Below are positions 46,390 to 57,565 of a stretch of DNA of 64,000 bases, piece by piece. A program made the position numbers and the translations under genes. Origin of the DNA: Cyclina sinensis (taxonomy: Eukaryota > Mollusca > Bivalvia > Venerida > Veneridae); contig JAAONU010000001.1 in the NCBI GenBank assembly GCA_012932295.1, positions 21,152,461 to 21,216,460 on the forward strand, in the 5' to 3' direction. The notes beneath the pieces were generated by a model. It made no database searches and had not been told where the DNA came from. It saw only the letters and a list, made by a program, of their open reading frames with translations. Every line of letters begins with the position of its first letter. Positions within the stretch are counted from its first letter, which is position 1.

Positions 46390-47870
46390 AGTAAACCTCA
46401 TTTATTTTCCCCGTCATAGGTACAGAGAAGGCCGGGGTTCCCTCTCTGCCCTTACAATATTTTCAATTGCATAAGTCAATGACAAAGTGAACATTTAAAC
46501 ATATAGATAGATATAAATACATCAACACTGTAAATGAGGAAAATCAAAATAATCTAAGTTTTAAATTCTATAACAAGGGACTCGATTTTTTTTATGTGCG
46601 TGTGTATTACATTTTTCTGTTAGAATTTAGTCACAGAAATCATTAAAAATATCATCAAATCTTTAAAAAGTTTGTCAAAGTACAATGAAGTTAAAATCAT
46701 AGAAATGTCAAGGGGTTATGAAATTCAATACATCGCCAAGAACATTTTGAAGTTGTTCATTGTGCCGGCTACATTGTAAAATATAACAGCGGCTTTTAAG
46801 TTTTTGTTTTATATAGTTTTTAAAATGATGTATAGTAAGATAATTTAAGCAATGGTCGGAAAATTTGGATTTATAGATAAAATATTTTAACAGAACAAGC
46901 AGAAAAAGCGTGACTTCATTTAATCTGTTTGCGTTAAGCAAAAATTCGTTTTGATTGTTCGGAAGAATAATATTTAGTGTCTCGTTCATCCAGTTTCTTA
47001 CAGAAATTGTAAAGGTGGTTACTTGAGGACATTCACAAAATAAATGAAAGGTAGTTTCTGCAACATTATTACAATATGAGCATCTATCATTCTGTTGTTT
47101 ATTTATTTTAAAAAGGAAAGAGTTCGTTGTAAGAATATTGTGATTTATTTTAAATTGAAAATTTCGTAATTTAACTTTGTCTATCATTGTAACATTTTTA
47201 TATATGTTCCTATATTCTTGTTCCGTTATATTACCTAATTTGTTCGTCCATTTTTTATGTTGAACCAAGGTGCCTGTCTCGGCTATTACATCGTAAAAAA
47301 CTCTTGTACCTTTAGTTGATTTCAATACGTACTTTAAATATGGGTTTAAACACATGCTGTTTTTTAACTCTCTAACTTTTGTTTTATTGCTACTTATAAG
47401 GTCTTTCCATGTTTGTGGAATATTTAAAAGAGGTCTAGTATAGTCTAAGTACGTCCCCCTCATATTGTATATGTTCTTGAGCTGATTAAAAGTGTAAAAG
47501 TTTCCATTCTCGACAACCAAATCAACAATCTGATTTTTTTTCATACCATTCTTTAAAAAATAATAAATTATCATCAAAGTGTCCGTTATACCACAAGGGT
47601 TAGAATAATACGTCCTGAAAATCTCTTATTTCAACTTTATCGCAAAACGTAAATAAACTAGCTAAAGTATCTCTCCAAAATGGATTTTTAAGTTTGAGGG
47701 TAAGTTGTTGGAATACAAATGACCAAGACACAATACATCTATATATCTGAATTTTATCAAACTGATCCAGCTTGTAGAAATGTTATGCTCAAATAGCAAC
47801 ATTCGCTTAAACCATGATAATTTCAGACTAAATATGAATGACTTAAGATCAATCATAAATCAGAAATACT
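46390..47870 (-). mobile_element. Tx1/L1-like LINE, 3' fragment (C-terminus of ORF2)
   Basis: The main frame 47577-46708 is uninterrupted for 289 residues. It contains the Tx1-type C-terminal pattern KLRNFQFKINHNILTTNSFL, a RCSYCNN knuckle and TTFHLFCECPQV, a Cys/His finger of C-x2-C then H-x4-C form. Upstream, 47856-47662 in another frame reads MIDLKSFIFSLKLSWFKRML, the conserved block just before this domain, so at least one frameshift lies at about 47600-47660. No reverse transcriptase is present: the copy is 5'-truncated near 47870, as usual for LINE insertions. The sequence to about 46390 is probably 3' untranslated region. Confidence 0.85.
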
Positions 47871-48345
47871 TGTAACATGTATGCCAAACAATACAGGAGT
47901 ATTTCGACGAGTAAATACCAGTAATAAGAAAGTTTTACTATGAGCGCCTAAAACTAAACTGGCAACTTTTCTTGCGCTTTTTACGATTTTTATCCGATGA
48001 AAAGACGCGAGAAAACCCTAGGTCATTGAAACGATGTGTTTTATGTTAATTTATGTTAAATTTGTTTGAATCTACAGTTGCCCAGTAGGGAATCTGAGAC
48101 TTAAAAGAGTTTTTGGTGACATTATCGTTCTTCTTCATAATTACAACTTCTGTTAGAAGTAAAATGCAATTCAAGTTTAAAGAGTCAAATTCATACAGAA
48201 ATATGATTATCAATCCTGGTGTCATCAAATTGTGACTAAGTTGAAACTTGTGCTGTCGGTGTAATGTTTTTAAAGCATCAAATGGAAAACTCCTTTTAAA
48301 TTACCGCAGGTTCGAAAAGAAAAACAACAAAAACAAAATTAACAA
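47871..48345. other. Non-coding DNA, nothing recognised
   Basis: No gene or repeat seen. Confidence 0.35.
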
Positions 48346-48349
48346 GAAC

Positions 48350-49232
48350 ATATATGCCCCTCTATCCCCAGATGCAGGCATGAACTTTTGACGAGCTGGG
48401 ACCAAGCGTTCTAAAGTTATTCATCGGAAACCATTTTAGTATTCAAGGACACTGTGACCATGGCCTTTGACCTAGTGACCTGAAAAACTATAAGGATCAT
48501 CTACTAGTTTGAAACTGGTAACAATAGTTTTGTAGATATTGATTGGGAACCGTTTTGATGTTCAAGGTCACTCTGAAATTGACATTTGACCTAATGACCT
48601 GAAAAACTATAGGGGTCATTTACTTGTCATGAACAGCTGACACTAAGTTTGAAGAACCTGGGACCAAGGGTTCTATAGTTATTGATTGGAAACCGTTATG
48701 TTATTCAAGATCACTGTGACCTTGACCTTTGACCTGGTGACGTGAAAAACAATAGCGTCATTCACTGGTCATGACCAACCTACACACTAAGTACGAAGAA
48801 CCTGGGACCAAGCCTTTTGATTGTTATTGATCGGAAACCGTTTTGGTGTTCAAGCTCACTGTGACCTTGACCTTTGACCTTATGACCTGAAAAACTAAAG
48901 AAGACATCTTATCATGGCCAACCTACATACTTAGTTTAAACAACCTGTGATGAAGGTTTCTTTAGTTATTGATTGGAAACCGTTTTGCTATTAAAGGTCA
49001 CTGTGATCTTGACCTTTGACCTGGTGACCTGAAACACTATATGGATCATTAACTGGTCATGTCTAACCTACATACTAAGTTTTAACAACATTAAACTAAG
49101 CGTTCTATAGTTATTGATCGGAAACCATTGCTATTCAAGATCACTCTGACCTTGACCTTTGCTTTGGTGACCTGTAAAATTATAGAGATCATCCACTAGT
49201 CATGTCCAACCTACACACCAAGTCTGAAGAGG
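48350..49232 (+). repeat. About 143-bp tandem repeat ('gtgaccttgacctttgacc' unit), six units
   Basis: 'attgatcggaaaccgtttt' or a variant recurs near 48420, 48538, 48683, 48828, 48969 and 49112. Each is followed by 'ttcaaggtcactgtgaccttg' type sequence, 'acctgaaaaacta' and 'ggtcatg(t/a)cc(a)acctaca'. Diverged units, no coding potential. Confidence 0.9.
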
Positions 49233-49234
49233 TA

Positions 49235-49510
49235 ATTCAACAATAATTTATGTGTACAAGAAAGTTTAAATCAGAAATCTCCTTTCGACTTTCTCATTTC
49301 TATACACTGGATGATTTGTTAATAAACCTTTTGCGTGACAACACGTATTATCTTATATTTAATGACAAATCTTTATTTTTGAGATTGTGTTTAATTAATC
49401 AAGCGGAAGTCCGGTAAATTTATACAGAAGATAATTCGATCAAAACATGTTTATCTGAGCTTTAATCAATGGTTATTGCTTGTCGAATCTGAGTTAAATA
49501 AAACTTATGT
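49235..49510 (+). repeat. Dispersed repeat, copy B (partner at 37180-37445)
   Basis: Same blocks in the same order as at 37180-37445. Here it follows directly on the tandem block, whereas at 37 kb it follows a GCAGTAGCAGT arm. Confidence 0.8.
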
Positions 49511-49914
49511 TATTCTCTGTGCCGTCCTTTATTCTTAAATTCTATGCGTATGATGCATTCCGAGATTGTATATAGAGTTTATTTTGATGGCTGTATTTTA
49601 ATGGCTTAGTATAATCAAGCTACTTTTGTTTATCGTTATCACTGTCAGCCAAAGTCAATTGAGATGTCGATTTATTAAAAACAAATGTTGTTGTTGTTAA
49701 AGACGTTAAAAAGATTAAGCTTGATTAAAACATTTTTTGAGGAAACATTTGAAAAAAAGTTATTAGGAAAGCTTACTCATTGAAATATTTCATGGCAAAA
49801 ACGACTTCTCTTGAGCCGGTTTCTTTCCGTGTGATTACAATATATCTACAAAGCTTAAATGTCATATCCTTTTATGTCGGAAGTGAAAGATTCGCAAAGT
49901 CTGAAACGTCGTTA
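49511..49914. other. Non-coding DNA between two dispersed-repeat parts
   Basis: No gene. Only about 400 bases separate the two repeat parts here, against about 4.2 kb in the copy at 37-42 kb, where the 152-bp repeat and the DIRS-like element intervene. Confidence 0.4.
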
Positions 49915-50245
49915 GTTTTCTTGAAATAATAACTTCAGCAACCAGACGCGAAGATAATTTGTCAGCCTAAATTATTTCTAAGGAAACCAAATGGAAATCT
50001 TCAGATAATCCATGGATAATCCATAAACTCAATTTACTACTTTACAAGAAAGAAAATTTAAACACTGTCTACACTGTCACTTTCTGATTTGATAAGCTTC
50101 TGCTGTGCCTTTTCTAAGTAGGCCGTGACAAACTGGCCTTTGTTAGAATGAATATTCGCGTTTATCAACACAGGAAATATCTAGAGAAGAATACTTTATA
50201 GTTCGGTCATTGTAATTGATAACCAATATGAATGCTCTTGAAGAT
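49915..50245 (+). repeat. Dispersed repeat, copy B (partner at 41680-42060)
   Basis: Matches 41680-42060 in order and orientation. It ends in 'gtaattgataaccaatatga', a phrase partly repeated again at 50327 ('gtaattgataacctttatga'). Confidence 0.8.
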
Positions 50246-50493
50246 CATGCCGTGTTGAACTCTTTATTTAACTAATTTTACTTTGCGTCTATCAACAAGA
50301 GGAATATTTTATAGTTCGGTTTTTGTAATTGATAACCTTTATGAATGTTACTGGAAACATTAGAAGAATTAGCTTCTAAAGAAACTAGAACAGTTTGTCA
50401 TTTACATGTCACTAAAGAACCTTCATATCATGATAAGATTTGTGATCCCTTGCAAGTCTATGAAGTTGGCAGTGGGATCAACATTCGACATTC

Positions 50494-52424
50494 GACATTC
50501 AATGTCCCGCAGTGCATTGGACATTGAGCAGAACATTCGATTTGATGCATGTTTTTGAATGTCCAGCAGTGGATTGGACATTAAGCAGGACATTCGATTG
50601 AATGCATGTTTTTGAATGTCCAGCAGTGCATTGGACATTCAGCAGGACATTCGATTTGATGCATGTTTTTGAATGTCCAGCAGTGCATTGGACATTCAGC
50701 AGGACATTCGATTTGATGCATGTTTTTGAATGTCCAGCAGTGGATTGGACATTCAGCAGGACATTCGATTGAATGCATGTTTTTGAATGTCCAGCAGTGC
50801 ATTCGACATTCAGCAGGACATTCGATTTGATGCATGTTTTTGATATCCAGCAGTGCATTGGACATTCAGCAGGACATTCGATTGAATGCATGTTTTTGAA
50901 TGTCCAGCAGTGCATTCGACATTCAGCAGGACATTCGATTTGATGCATGTTTTTGAATGTCCAGCAGTGCATTGGACATTCAGCAGGACATTCGATTTGA
51001 TGCATGTTTTTGAATGTCCAGCAGTGGATTGGACATTCAGCAGGACATTCGATTGAATGCATGTTTTTGAATGTCCAGCAGTGCATTGGACATTCAGCAG
51101 GACATTCGATTTGATGCATGTTTTTGAATGTCCAGCAGTGCATTCGACATTCAGCAGGACATTCGATTGAATGCATGTTTTTGAATGTCCAGCAGTGCAT
51201 TGGACATTCAGCAGGACATTCGATTGAATGCATGTTTTTGAATGTCCAGCAGTGCATTGGACATTCAGCAGGACATTCGATTTGATGCATGTTTTTGAAT
51301 GTCCAGCAGTGCATTGGACATTCAGCAGGACATTCGATTTGATGCATGTTTTTGAATGTCCAGCAGTGCATTGGACATTCAGCAGGACATTCGATTTGAT
51401 GCATGTTTTTGAATGTCCAGCAGTGCATTGGACATTCAGCAGGACATTCGATTGAATGCATGTTTTTGAATGTCCAGCAGTGCATTGGACATTCAGCAGG
51501 ACATTCGATTTGATGCATGTTTTTGAATGTCCAGCAGTGCATTGGACATTCAGCAGGACATTCGATTTGATGCATGTTTTTGAATGTCCAGCAGTGGATT
51601 GGACATTCAGCAGGACATTCGATTGAATGCATGTTTTTGAATGTCCAGCAGTGCATTCGACATTCAGCAGGACATTCGATTTGATGCATGTTTTTGAATG
51701 TCCAGCAGTGCATTGGACATTCAGCAGGACATTCGATTGAATGCATGTTTTTGAATGTCCAGCAGTGCATTCGACATTCAGCAGGACATTCGATTTGATG
51801 CATGTTTTTGAATGTCCAGCAGTGCATTGGACATTCAGCAGGACATTCGATTTGATGCATGTTTTTGAATGTCCAGCAGTGGATTGGACATTCAGCAGGA
51901 CATTCCATTGAATGCATGTTTTTGAATGTCCAGCAGTGCATTGGACATTCAGCAGGACATTCGATTTGATGCATGTTTTTGAATGTCCAGCAGTGCATTC
52001 GACATTCAGCAGGACATTCGATTGAATGCATGTTTTTGAATGTCCAGCAGTGCATTGGACATTCAGCAGGACATTCGATTTGATGCATGTTTTTGAATGT
52101 CCAGCAGTGCATTGGACATTCAGCAGGACATTCGATTTGATGCATGTTTTTTGAATGTCCAGCAGTGCATTCGACATTGGGCAGGACATTCGATTTCATG
52201 CATGTTTTTGAATGTCCCGCAGTGCATTCGACATTGGGCAGGACATTCGATTTTTATGCATGTTTTTGAATGTCCAGCAGTGCATTCAACATTCAGCAGG
52301 ACATTCGATTCAATGCATGTTTTGAATGTCCCGCAGTGCTTTCGACATTGGGCAGGACATTCGATTAAGTACATGTTTTTGAATGTTCCGCAGTGCATTC
52401 AACATTCAGCAGGACATTCGATTT
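50494..52424 (+). repeat. 57-bp satellite, left arm, about 34 units
   Basis: The unit contains 'gcatgtttttgaatgtccag', 'cagtgcattggacattcagc' and 'aggacattcgattt'. Successive 'gcatgttttt' starts are 57 bases apart (50547, 50604). Units differ at a few fixed positions: 'gatttgatgcatg' or 'gattgaatgcatg', and 'attgg', 'attcg' or 'ggattgg'. They follow one another in a partly regular order. Each unit holds GAATGTCC and GGACATTC, able to pair. Because 57 is a multiple of three, cysteine-rich open frames up to 566 residues (50499-52199, minus, 19-residue repeat with HQIECPAECPMHCWTF) arise in several frames at once. They are judged artefacts of the repeat. Confidence 0.95.
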
Positions 52425-52508
52425 TGAACACCTTCCGGTTACACTTGAGCTTTTCCAGTAGCTCAAATTGGTACCAGCTCGGCTAATACATTCCCATACA
52501 ATACATTC
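52425..52508. other. Unique spacer at the centre of foldback element 2
   Basis: About 80 bases ('ttccggttacacttgagctt', 'ggtaccagctcggctaatac') belonging to neither arm. This is the loop of the potential giant hairpin and the only non-repetitive interior sequence. Confidence 0.8.
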
Positions 52509-53532
52509 AAAAACATGCATCAAATCGAATGTCCTGCTGAATGTCCAATGCACTGCTGGACATTCAAAAACATGCATCAAATCGAATGTCCTGCTGAATG
52601 TCCAATGCACTGCTTGACATTCAAAAACATGCATTCAATCGAATGTCCTGCTGAATGTCCAATCCACTGCTGGACATTCAAAAACATGCATCAAATCGAA
52701 TGTCCTGCTGAATGTCTAATGCACTGCTGGACATTCAAAAACATGCATCAAATCGAATGTCCTGCACAATGTCGAATGCACTGCGGGACATTCAAAAACA
52801 TGCATGGAATCGAATGTCCTGCTGAATGTCGAATGCACTGCAGGACATTCAAAATCTTGCATGAAATCGAATGTCCTGCCCAATGTCGAATGCACTGCTG
52901 GACATTTAAAAACGTGCATCAAATCAATGTCCTGCCCAATGTCGAATGCACTACTGGACATTCAAAAACATGCATTCAATCGAATGTCCTGCCCAATGTC
53001 GAATGCACTGCTGGACATTCAAAAACATGCATGAAATCGAATGTCCTGCTGAATGCCCAATGCACTGCGGGACATTCAAAAACATGCATTCAATCGAATG
53101 TCCTGCTGAATGTCGAATGCACTGCAGAACATTTAAAATCTTGCATTCAATCGAATGTCCTGCTGAATGTCCAATCCACTGCTGGACATTCAAAATTATG
53201 CATCAAATCGAATGTCCTGCTGAATGTCCAATGCACTGCTGGACATTCAAAAACATACATTCAATCGAATGTCCTGCTGAATGTCCAATCCACTGCTGGA
53301 CATTCAAAAACATGCATCAAATCGAATTTCCTGCTGAATGTCCAATGCACTGCTGGACATTCAAAAACATGCATCAAATCGAATATCCTGCTGAATGTCC
53401 AATGCACTGCTGGACATTCAAAAACATGCATTCAATCGAATGTCCTGCTGAATGTCCAATCCACTGCTGGACATTCAAAAACATGCATCAAATCGAATGT
53501 CCTGCTGAATGTCCAATGCACTGCTGGACATT
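52509..53532 (-). repeat. 57-bp satellite, right arm in reversed orientation, about 18 units
   Basis: Reverse complement of the left-arm unit ('ctgctggacattcaaaaaca', 'tgcatcaaatcgaatgtcct'). Units near 52740-53000 carry 'tgcccaatgtcgaatgcact' and 'cgggacattc' variants, which are otherwise found only in the last units of the left arm (52165-52400). The variant pattern is therefore mirrored about the spacer. Confidence 0.95.
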
Positions 53533-53589
53533 GAATGTCGAATGTTGATCCCGCTGCCAACTTCACAGACTTATCCCTTGCACGTCTCA

Positions 53590-54369
53590 TTAAGCGCTAC
53601 ATGCAGAGCTGAAAGGGAGCAAAATATGAAATGCGTTGTTTTTAAAAAGTCCGCCAGAACCACGTAATATCTTCGTGCTTCTGAGTTTTCAAAAACTCGA
53701 ACTGTGTTGCCTTACAAACTGTTATATTTGAAAGGGTACGAAGGACAATAATATGAAAAAGCATTTGTTGCTGAATGTTTCGGGCACCGATGTAGAGAAG
53801 CGTTCTTCGTAAAGTAGGACTAATACAGTCATTAAAACCAATGTAAAGAACGAACCATTTCTGAGTCACGCGGTCAATATTGGAACAAACTCAATCAGCC
53901 TTGAAGCATGATTTGTCGATTTTGCGAGCACTTCTTTATTTCTTTGGCTTTCTTATTCTTATTTCTTTGTAAAGCCTGGACCGACCTGCAGAAAAGGTAT
54001 CAGATTATAAACCAGTTTCCTATGGCTGTAGACAGAAAGTGCGTTAAACTTCGTTATTGATAATGTTTTTCTGATGATATTATATTTGCAAAACAAACGT
54101 ATTAACATTTTCAAAAGAATGTTAACCGTTCCCATTAGTTCTAACGAAGGCTGTTTTAATCCGTTATAATCATTTTGGTCGATATAATTGTTTTACTCTC
54201 TTCTTTGTGCATGGGTTAAATACTCTTAAACATGGCTTCTTGTAGAAAGATAGTTAAAAATGTTCAAGGAAAATAAACATCGTACTTAAGTGTCTACATT
54301 AATTTTAACAAATGACTTTTCTGCCATTTGAATATAAAATGTTCACCTTATGGTACAATAGTCTATCTA
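53590..54369. other. Non-coding DNA, nothing recognised
   Basis: An open stretch on minus at 53642-53869 has no known motif. No other signal. Confidence 0.35.
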
Positions 54370-54376
54370 GCATTGT

Positions 54377-54560
54377 TGAACCTCAATTTTCACAAAACGC
54401 AATCGTCACACCGTGTGACAATTACGTGCGAATACGTCACACCTGTGTGACAAATACGTGCGAGTTCGTCACAAATCGCCAATGTGACGTATACGTTTGA
54501 CTTTTTTCGGTTTTTAGTTCGAACGTAATTGTCACACCCAATGTTCGAATCTTTGTACAG
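54377..54560 (+). repeat. GTCACAC palindrome-rich repeat, left copy
   Basis: Contains GTCACACCGTGTGAC (54405-54419) and GTCACACCTGTGTGAC near 54436, then more GTGACGTATACG-like words: a cluster of dyads about 40 bases apart. Confidence 0.8.
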
Positions 54561-54706
54561 ACTGTAGTTTTAATATTCAGACATGGGTGCTGCCGGGAAC
54601 AGGGTCATGCATTTTTCCTAAAAGTATACTTCATCCTTTTTCGAGACTTGCTGGGCACTTTTTCTGTTAATGATTGTGCTTTTTTTTTTCTTTTTTTCTT
54701 TTTGGA

Positions 54707-54717
54707 GGGGGGGGGGC

Positions 54718-54746
<29 letters not shown>
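54707..54746 (+). repeat. Near-pure G run of 40 bases after a T/C-rich tract
   Basis: Forty bases of G with a single C at 54717, preceded by T-rich sequence. The true length may be uncertain in an assembly. Confidence 0.95.
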
Positions 54747-54750
<4 letters not shown>

Positions 54751-55000
54751 CGCTTGTTTTTAAGATCATTTCTCTCATTTACCGGCGGGCAGTTACCTAT
54801 CGAGTGTTTACTTAAAACAGTGGTGAAGTCAACCAAATCCTCATGTGAAAAGCATGTGCCGTGACTGAGCTCACGGCACTTATATCCTGTATAATATGTG
54901 TCGTGTTTATGCTGAGACGAGGGAATTTTGTCGCCTGTTCAAGATGTCGTCACATTAATTTTGTAGATTTTATTTAATTTTCAGAAAATTTGGTAGAAAA

Positions 55001-55085
55001 AGTGTCTAACGTAAACAGCGTGGAACCTGACCAGACGCAAAATTTACTTGGCATCTGGTTAGGTTCCACGCTGTTTAGAGTGTCT
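55001..55085. repeat. Hairpin (MITE-like): 23-bp arms around a short loop
   Basis: TAAACAGCGTGGAACCTGAC at 55012 with its three following bases pairs with 55055-55077, whose reverse complement reads TAAACAGCGTGGAACCTAAC. One pair is mismatched, and the inner bases (gacgcaaa against ttggcatc) extend pairing toward the loop. AGTGTCT occurs just outside on both sides (55001-55007, 55079-55085), a possible short target duplication. The shape also resembles a microRNA precursor. Confidence 0.75.
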
Positions 55086-56199
55086 GTTATATTCACCGTA
55101 AGTATTCTAAATACAAAGGGTAAAACATCTGCAACTTGGTTTTCAAATTGTTCGCTTGTTGCAGAAAAAATTCGTGACAAAACCCTCAGAAGTTAAAAAG
55201 CACAGTCAAAGATTAAAGTCGATAAATTTAAGTTCAAGTTTGAAACATTTTCAAGCACGAACAAGTGTAAGGAAGGATTGTTATAGTGACCAAGATCCTG
55301 ATCTACAGAATAATTACAAAGAAAAGGTTAAAAATAATCTAGAAGTCTAAAACCTTATTGCGATTTTCATTAAAGTCCCATGATCTCATGTACAAGTAGT
55401 CTATTTTAAAGAAAAAGATGTTTTACAAAAGAAAATGGTTATTATTTGTACCAAAACATTCCTGACATTGACTTTTAAATCATTGCTTATATATAAGAAA
55501 TATAGTGTAGTAAGTTTTGCAATGATATTACATAAAAATAAAGTATTTCTCATTTTACTATATATGAAACAAAATCGCACGTTTATACATTGTTTAAGAC
55601 TGAAAAGAAGATGATTTGATCATTACCCTACCTGGAAATTATTTTATCTCAGCAGAATTCATGAGGCACCAGGGTTATATTCAGATGTATTCAGAGATTG
55701 CTACTCGCAAATATTGTCTGTTCTCTTTAGGAGTACGGGAGATAGCGAGGCTTTACAGTCATAGTATGTCCAGACAGTTCCGGCTATGTATAACTCATTA
55801 ATCATTTCTAATCATTTCTCCCTTTATATTCGGGGTGTGCGGAAAACAAGAGCCGTGTATCTGCCGCCATGTTGACATACATTTTAGCACAGATTCACGT
55901 CCCTGCAGTTGACCCCGGCATGTGTAATCCTGCACATTCACCGCCATTATAGCACGGGGAAAGTGTGCAGCTCAATATCCTTCAGTCCTTCAATCCTTCA
56001 GTCTTTGTTTTACAACGCACATAACATATCAACATTTCCCACACTCTACATTACACAATAGCGACTTACCTAAAGAACAACAAGTTTTTTTCAAAATCAC
56101 TTTTTAGTAGGTTATAAATTTATAAACATATTTATTACTTTTTGCATGCATAATTTTTGTCCAGTATTTCAAAATATTATAATGTTTAAGTGTTTGAAA
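55086..56199. other. Non-coding DNA, nothing recognised
   Basis: Short open frames (55156-55350, 55616-55801, plus) without known motifs. No array or structure. Confidence 0.35.
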
Positions 56200-56780
56200 A
56201 GAAACTCTACCAAGTTCTCCATTGATAAATTCCTTTTGAGTGTTTTTCTTCACACCTAAAATACTTTTGCAAAACATACTATAAAACTACATACTTCACT
56301 GCTATAGTCCAAAATTGGACTTATAATTTTTTTTTCAAATATCTCTAATATATGTACAACAGAAATATTAATAATTAAATAATTGTTCATTTGAAAAAAA
56401 AGCTTTCACTGCTTGTTCTGTTATAGTTTTTTGTGCTTCTGCAAAAGAGCCCCATATTGTAAATACTATACCTAAATATGTAAACTTACGATTTCAATAA
56501 CAGTCTTTTTATATATAAAATTGAAATTTTCGATTTATATACCACCTTTTCTAAATATCATTATTTTTGTCTTGGTAACACTAAGTTTAATCAGAAAGAA
56601 TATTTAGACTTTTTTTGTATCTCTGCTTTTGTATTGGCAAAAACAACAATATCATCGGCATATAAAATCGAAAAATACTTTGAACATATCAACATCTATC
56701 CCTAGTAAATCTGCCTTCTAAATCGTTCAAAAACGTGGAAAAAAGAACGGGAGTATAACAAGTTCAACTTGAGTAACATC
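56200..56780 (-). mobile_element. Highly decayed LINE reverse transcriptase fragment
   Basis: Minus-strand translation near 56770-56700 gives SPVLFSTFLNDLEGRF-like sequence in one frame. LYADDIVVFANTKAEIQKK (56667-56610) is in a shifted frame, and KLSVTKTKIMIFRKGG follows near 56590-56530 in a third. The YADD box and the following KT-MF block are the palm and thumb start of LINE reverse transcriptases. Frames change at least twice and stops are frequent, so this is an old fragment. The family is not assignable. Confidence 0.65.
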
Positions 56781-57267
56781 GCATACTTTTTAATTTTGTT
56801 TCTACAATTATGCAGTAATTACTGTTCACTGAATTAATTTGTCTTTATTTTGTTCATTTGCATATTGTTACTATATTCCCAATGATTGTTCAATTTGTGT
56901 TAAAACAATAATTGACAACTTAGGTTTTAAAAATAATAAAGATTGTATACATTATTAATTTATTACATTGTGTTTTACACTTTTTGCGCTTTGTGTTCTA
57001 CATTTCTTTGTGGATCATACAAGATAGTTTTTTTAATGCAACTAATACATACGAACCATTATCTTCAAATGATGGTAAGAGATACAAGCATAATGTATCT
57101 TGATGATGATGATGGTGATGATGAAAAGACCATCTCTTGAGATAACTGCGTCATAGTCGTCCTCGTATCAGACATAATTCTTAAAAGAGACAAGGACCTT
57201 CTACATATATTTATATTTTGACTTTGACCTTAAAAGAAATGAGCGTTTGAGTCGGTCGTCTAGTGTC

Positions 57268-57565
57268 TAGTTTGCAGGTTGCATTTAGATTGACTGATTG
57301 ATTTGTTGGGTTTTACGGCGCCGCAACACAGTTTAGGTCATATTGCGCCGAACAGGAAAGATGATTTTGGCTAACCTCGGGTGTTACGAATTTAAAAGCA
57401 ACACCCGGGGTCAAAACCACCCCCACCTGTTGGAGCTACGAGATACGTAGACTCCACTCGTTTAAACCCATTTAGTCGCCTCTTACGATCACGCACGGTT
57501 GAACGGTGGCTGCAATTCTAGCCCTTAACCTTAAAAAGCACCCCTCAACCACAAGGGGTAGGTTG
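57268..57565 (+). repeat. Dispersed SINE-like repeat ('ttgggttttacggcgccgca')
   Basis: A stretch of unusually GC-rich, ordered sequence: 'ttgggttttacggcgccgca', 'ggtcatattgcgccgaacag', 'cgcctcttacgatcacgcac', ending 'caaccacaaggggtagg'. I recall repeats beginning with a similar 'gttttacg-cgc-gcaacac' phrase as high-copy elements in bivalves. No tRNA head is obvious. Confidence 0.4.

Larger units (their letters stand above)
50454..53572. mobile_element. Foldback element 2 (3.12 kb): inverted 57-bp satellite arms, 40-bp terminal repeats, 9-bp target duplication
   Basis: ATCCCTTGC lies at 50445-50453 and again at 53573-53581, immediately outside the two ends. The ends are 40-bp inverted repeats with two mismatches: 50454-50493 starts AAGTCTATGAAGTTGGCAG, and 53533-53572 in reverse complement starts AAGTCTGTGAAGTTGGCAG. 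Inside are about 34 direct copies of a 57-bp unit, a spacer at about 52425-52505, and about 18 copies in reversed orientation. The whole can fold on itself. No transposase frame exists. The GTGAAGTTGGCAG core is shared with foldback element 1. The unequal arms suggest unequal exchange or slippage after insertion. Confidence 0.85.

Noticed and set aside
50499..52199. 566-residue cysteine-rich open frame with a 19-residue repeat, and several overlapping long frames nearby
   Set aside because: The 57-bp unit is a multiple of three and contains no stop in several frames; overlapping frames are equally open and the opposite arm mirrors it. No signal peptide or gene context is seen.
50494..53532. 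CRISPR-like array because of regular 57-bp spacing
   Set aside because: No unique spacers between repeats, eukaryotic context and inverted second half: this is a minisatellite.
53642..53869. 75-residue minus-strand frame
   Set aside because: No recognisable domain, no supporting context.
54974..55196. Frames of 68 residues on both strands at the hairpin
   Set aside because: They follow the symmetric hairpin and have no known motif.
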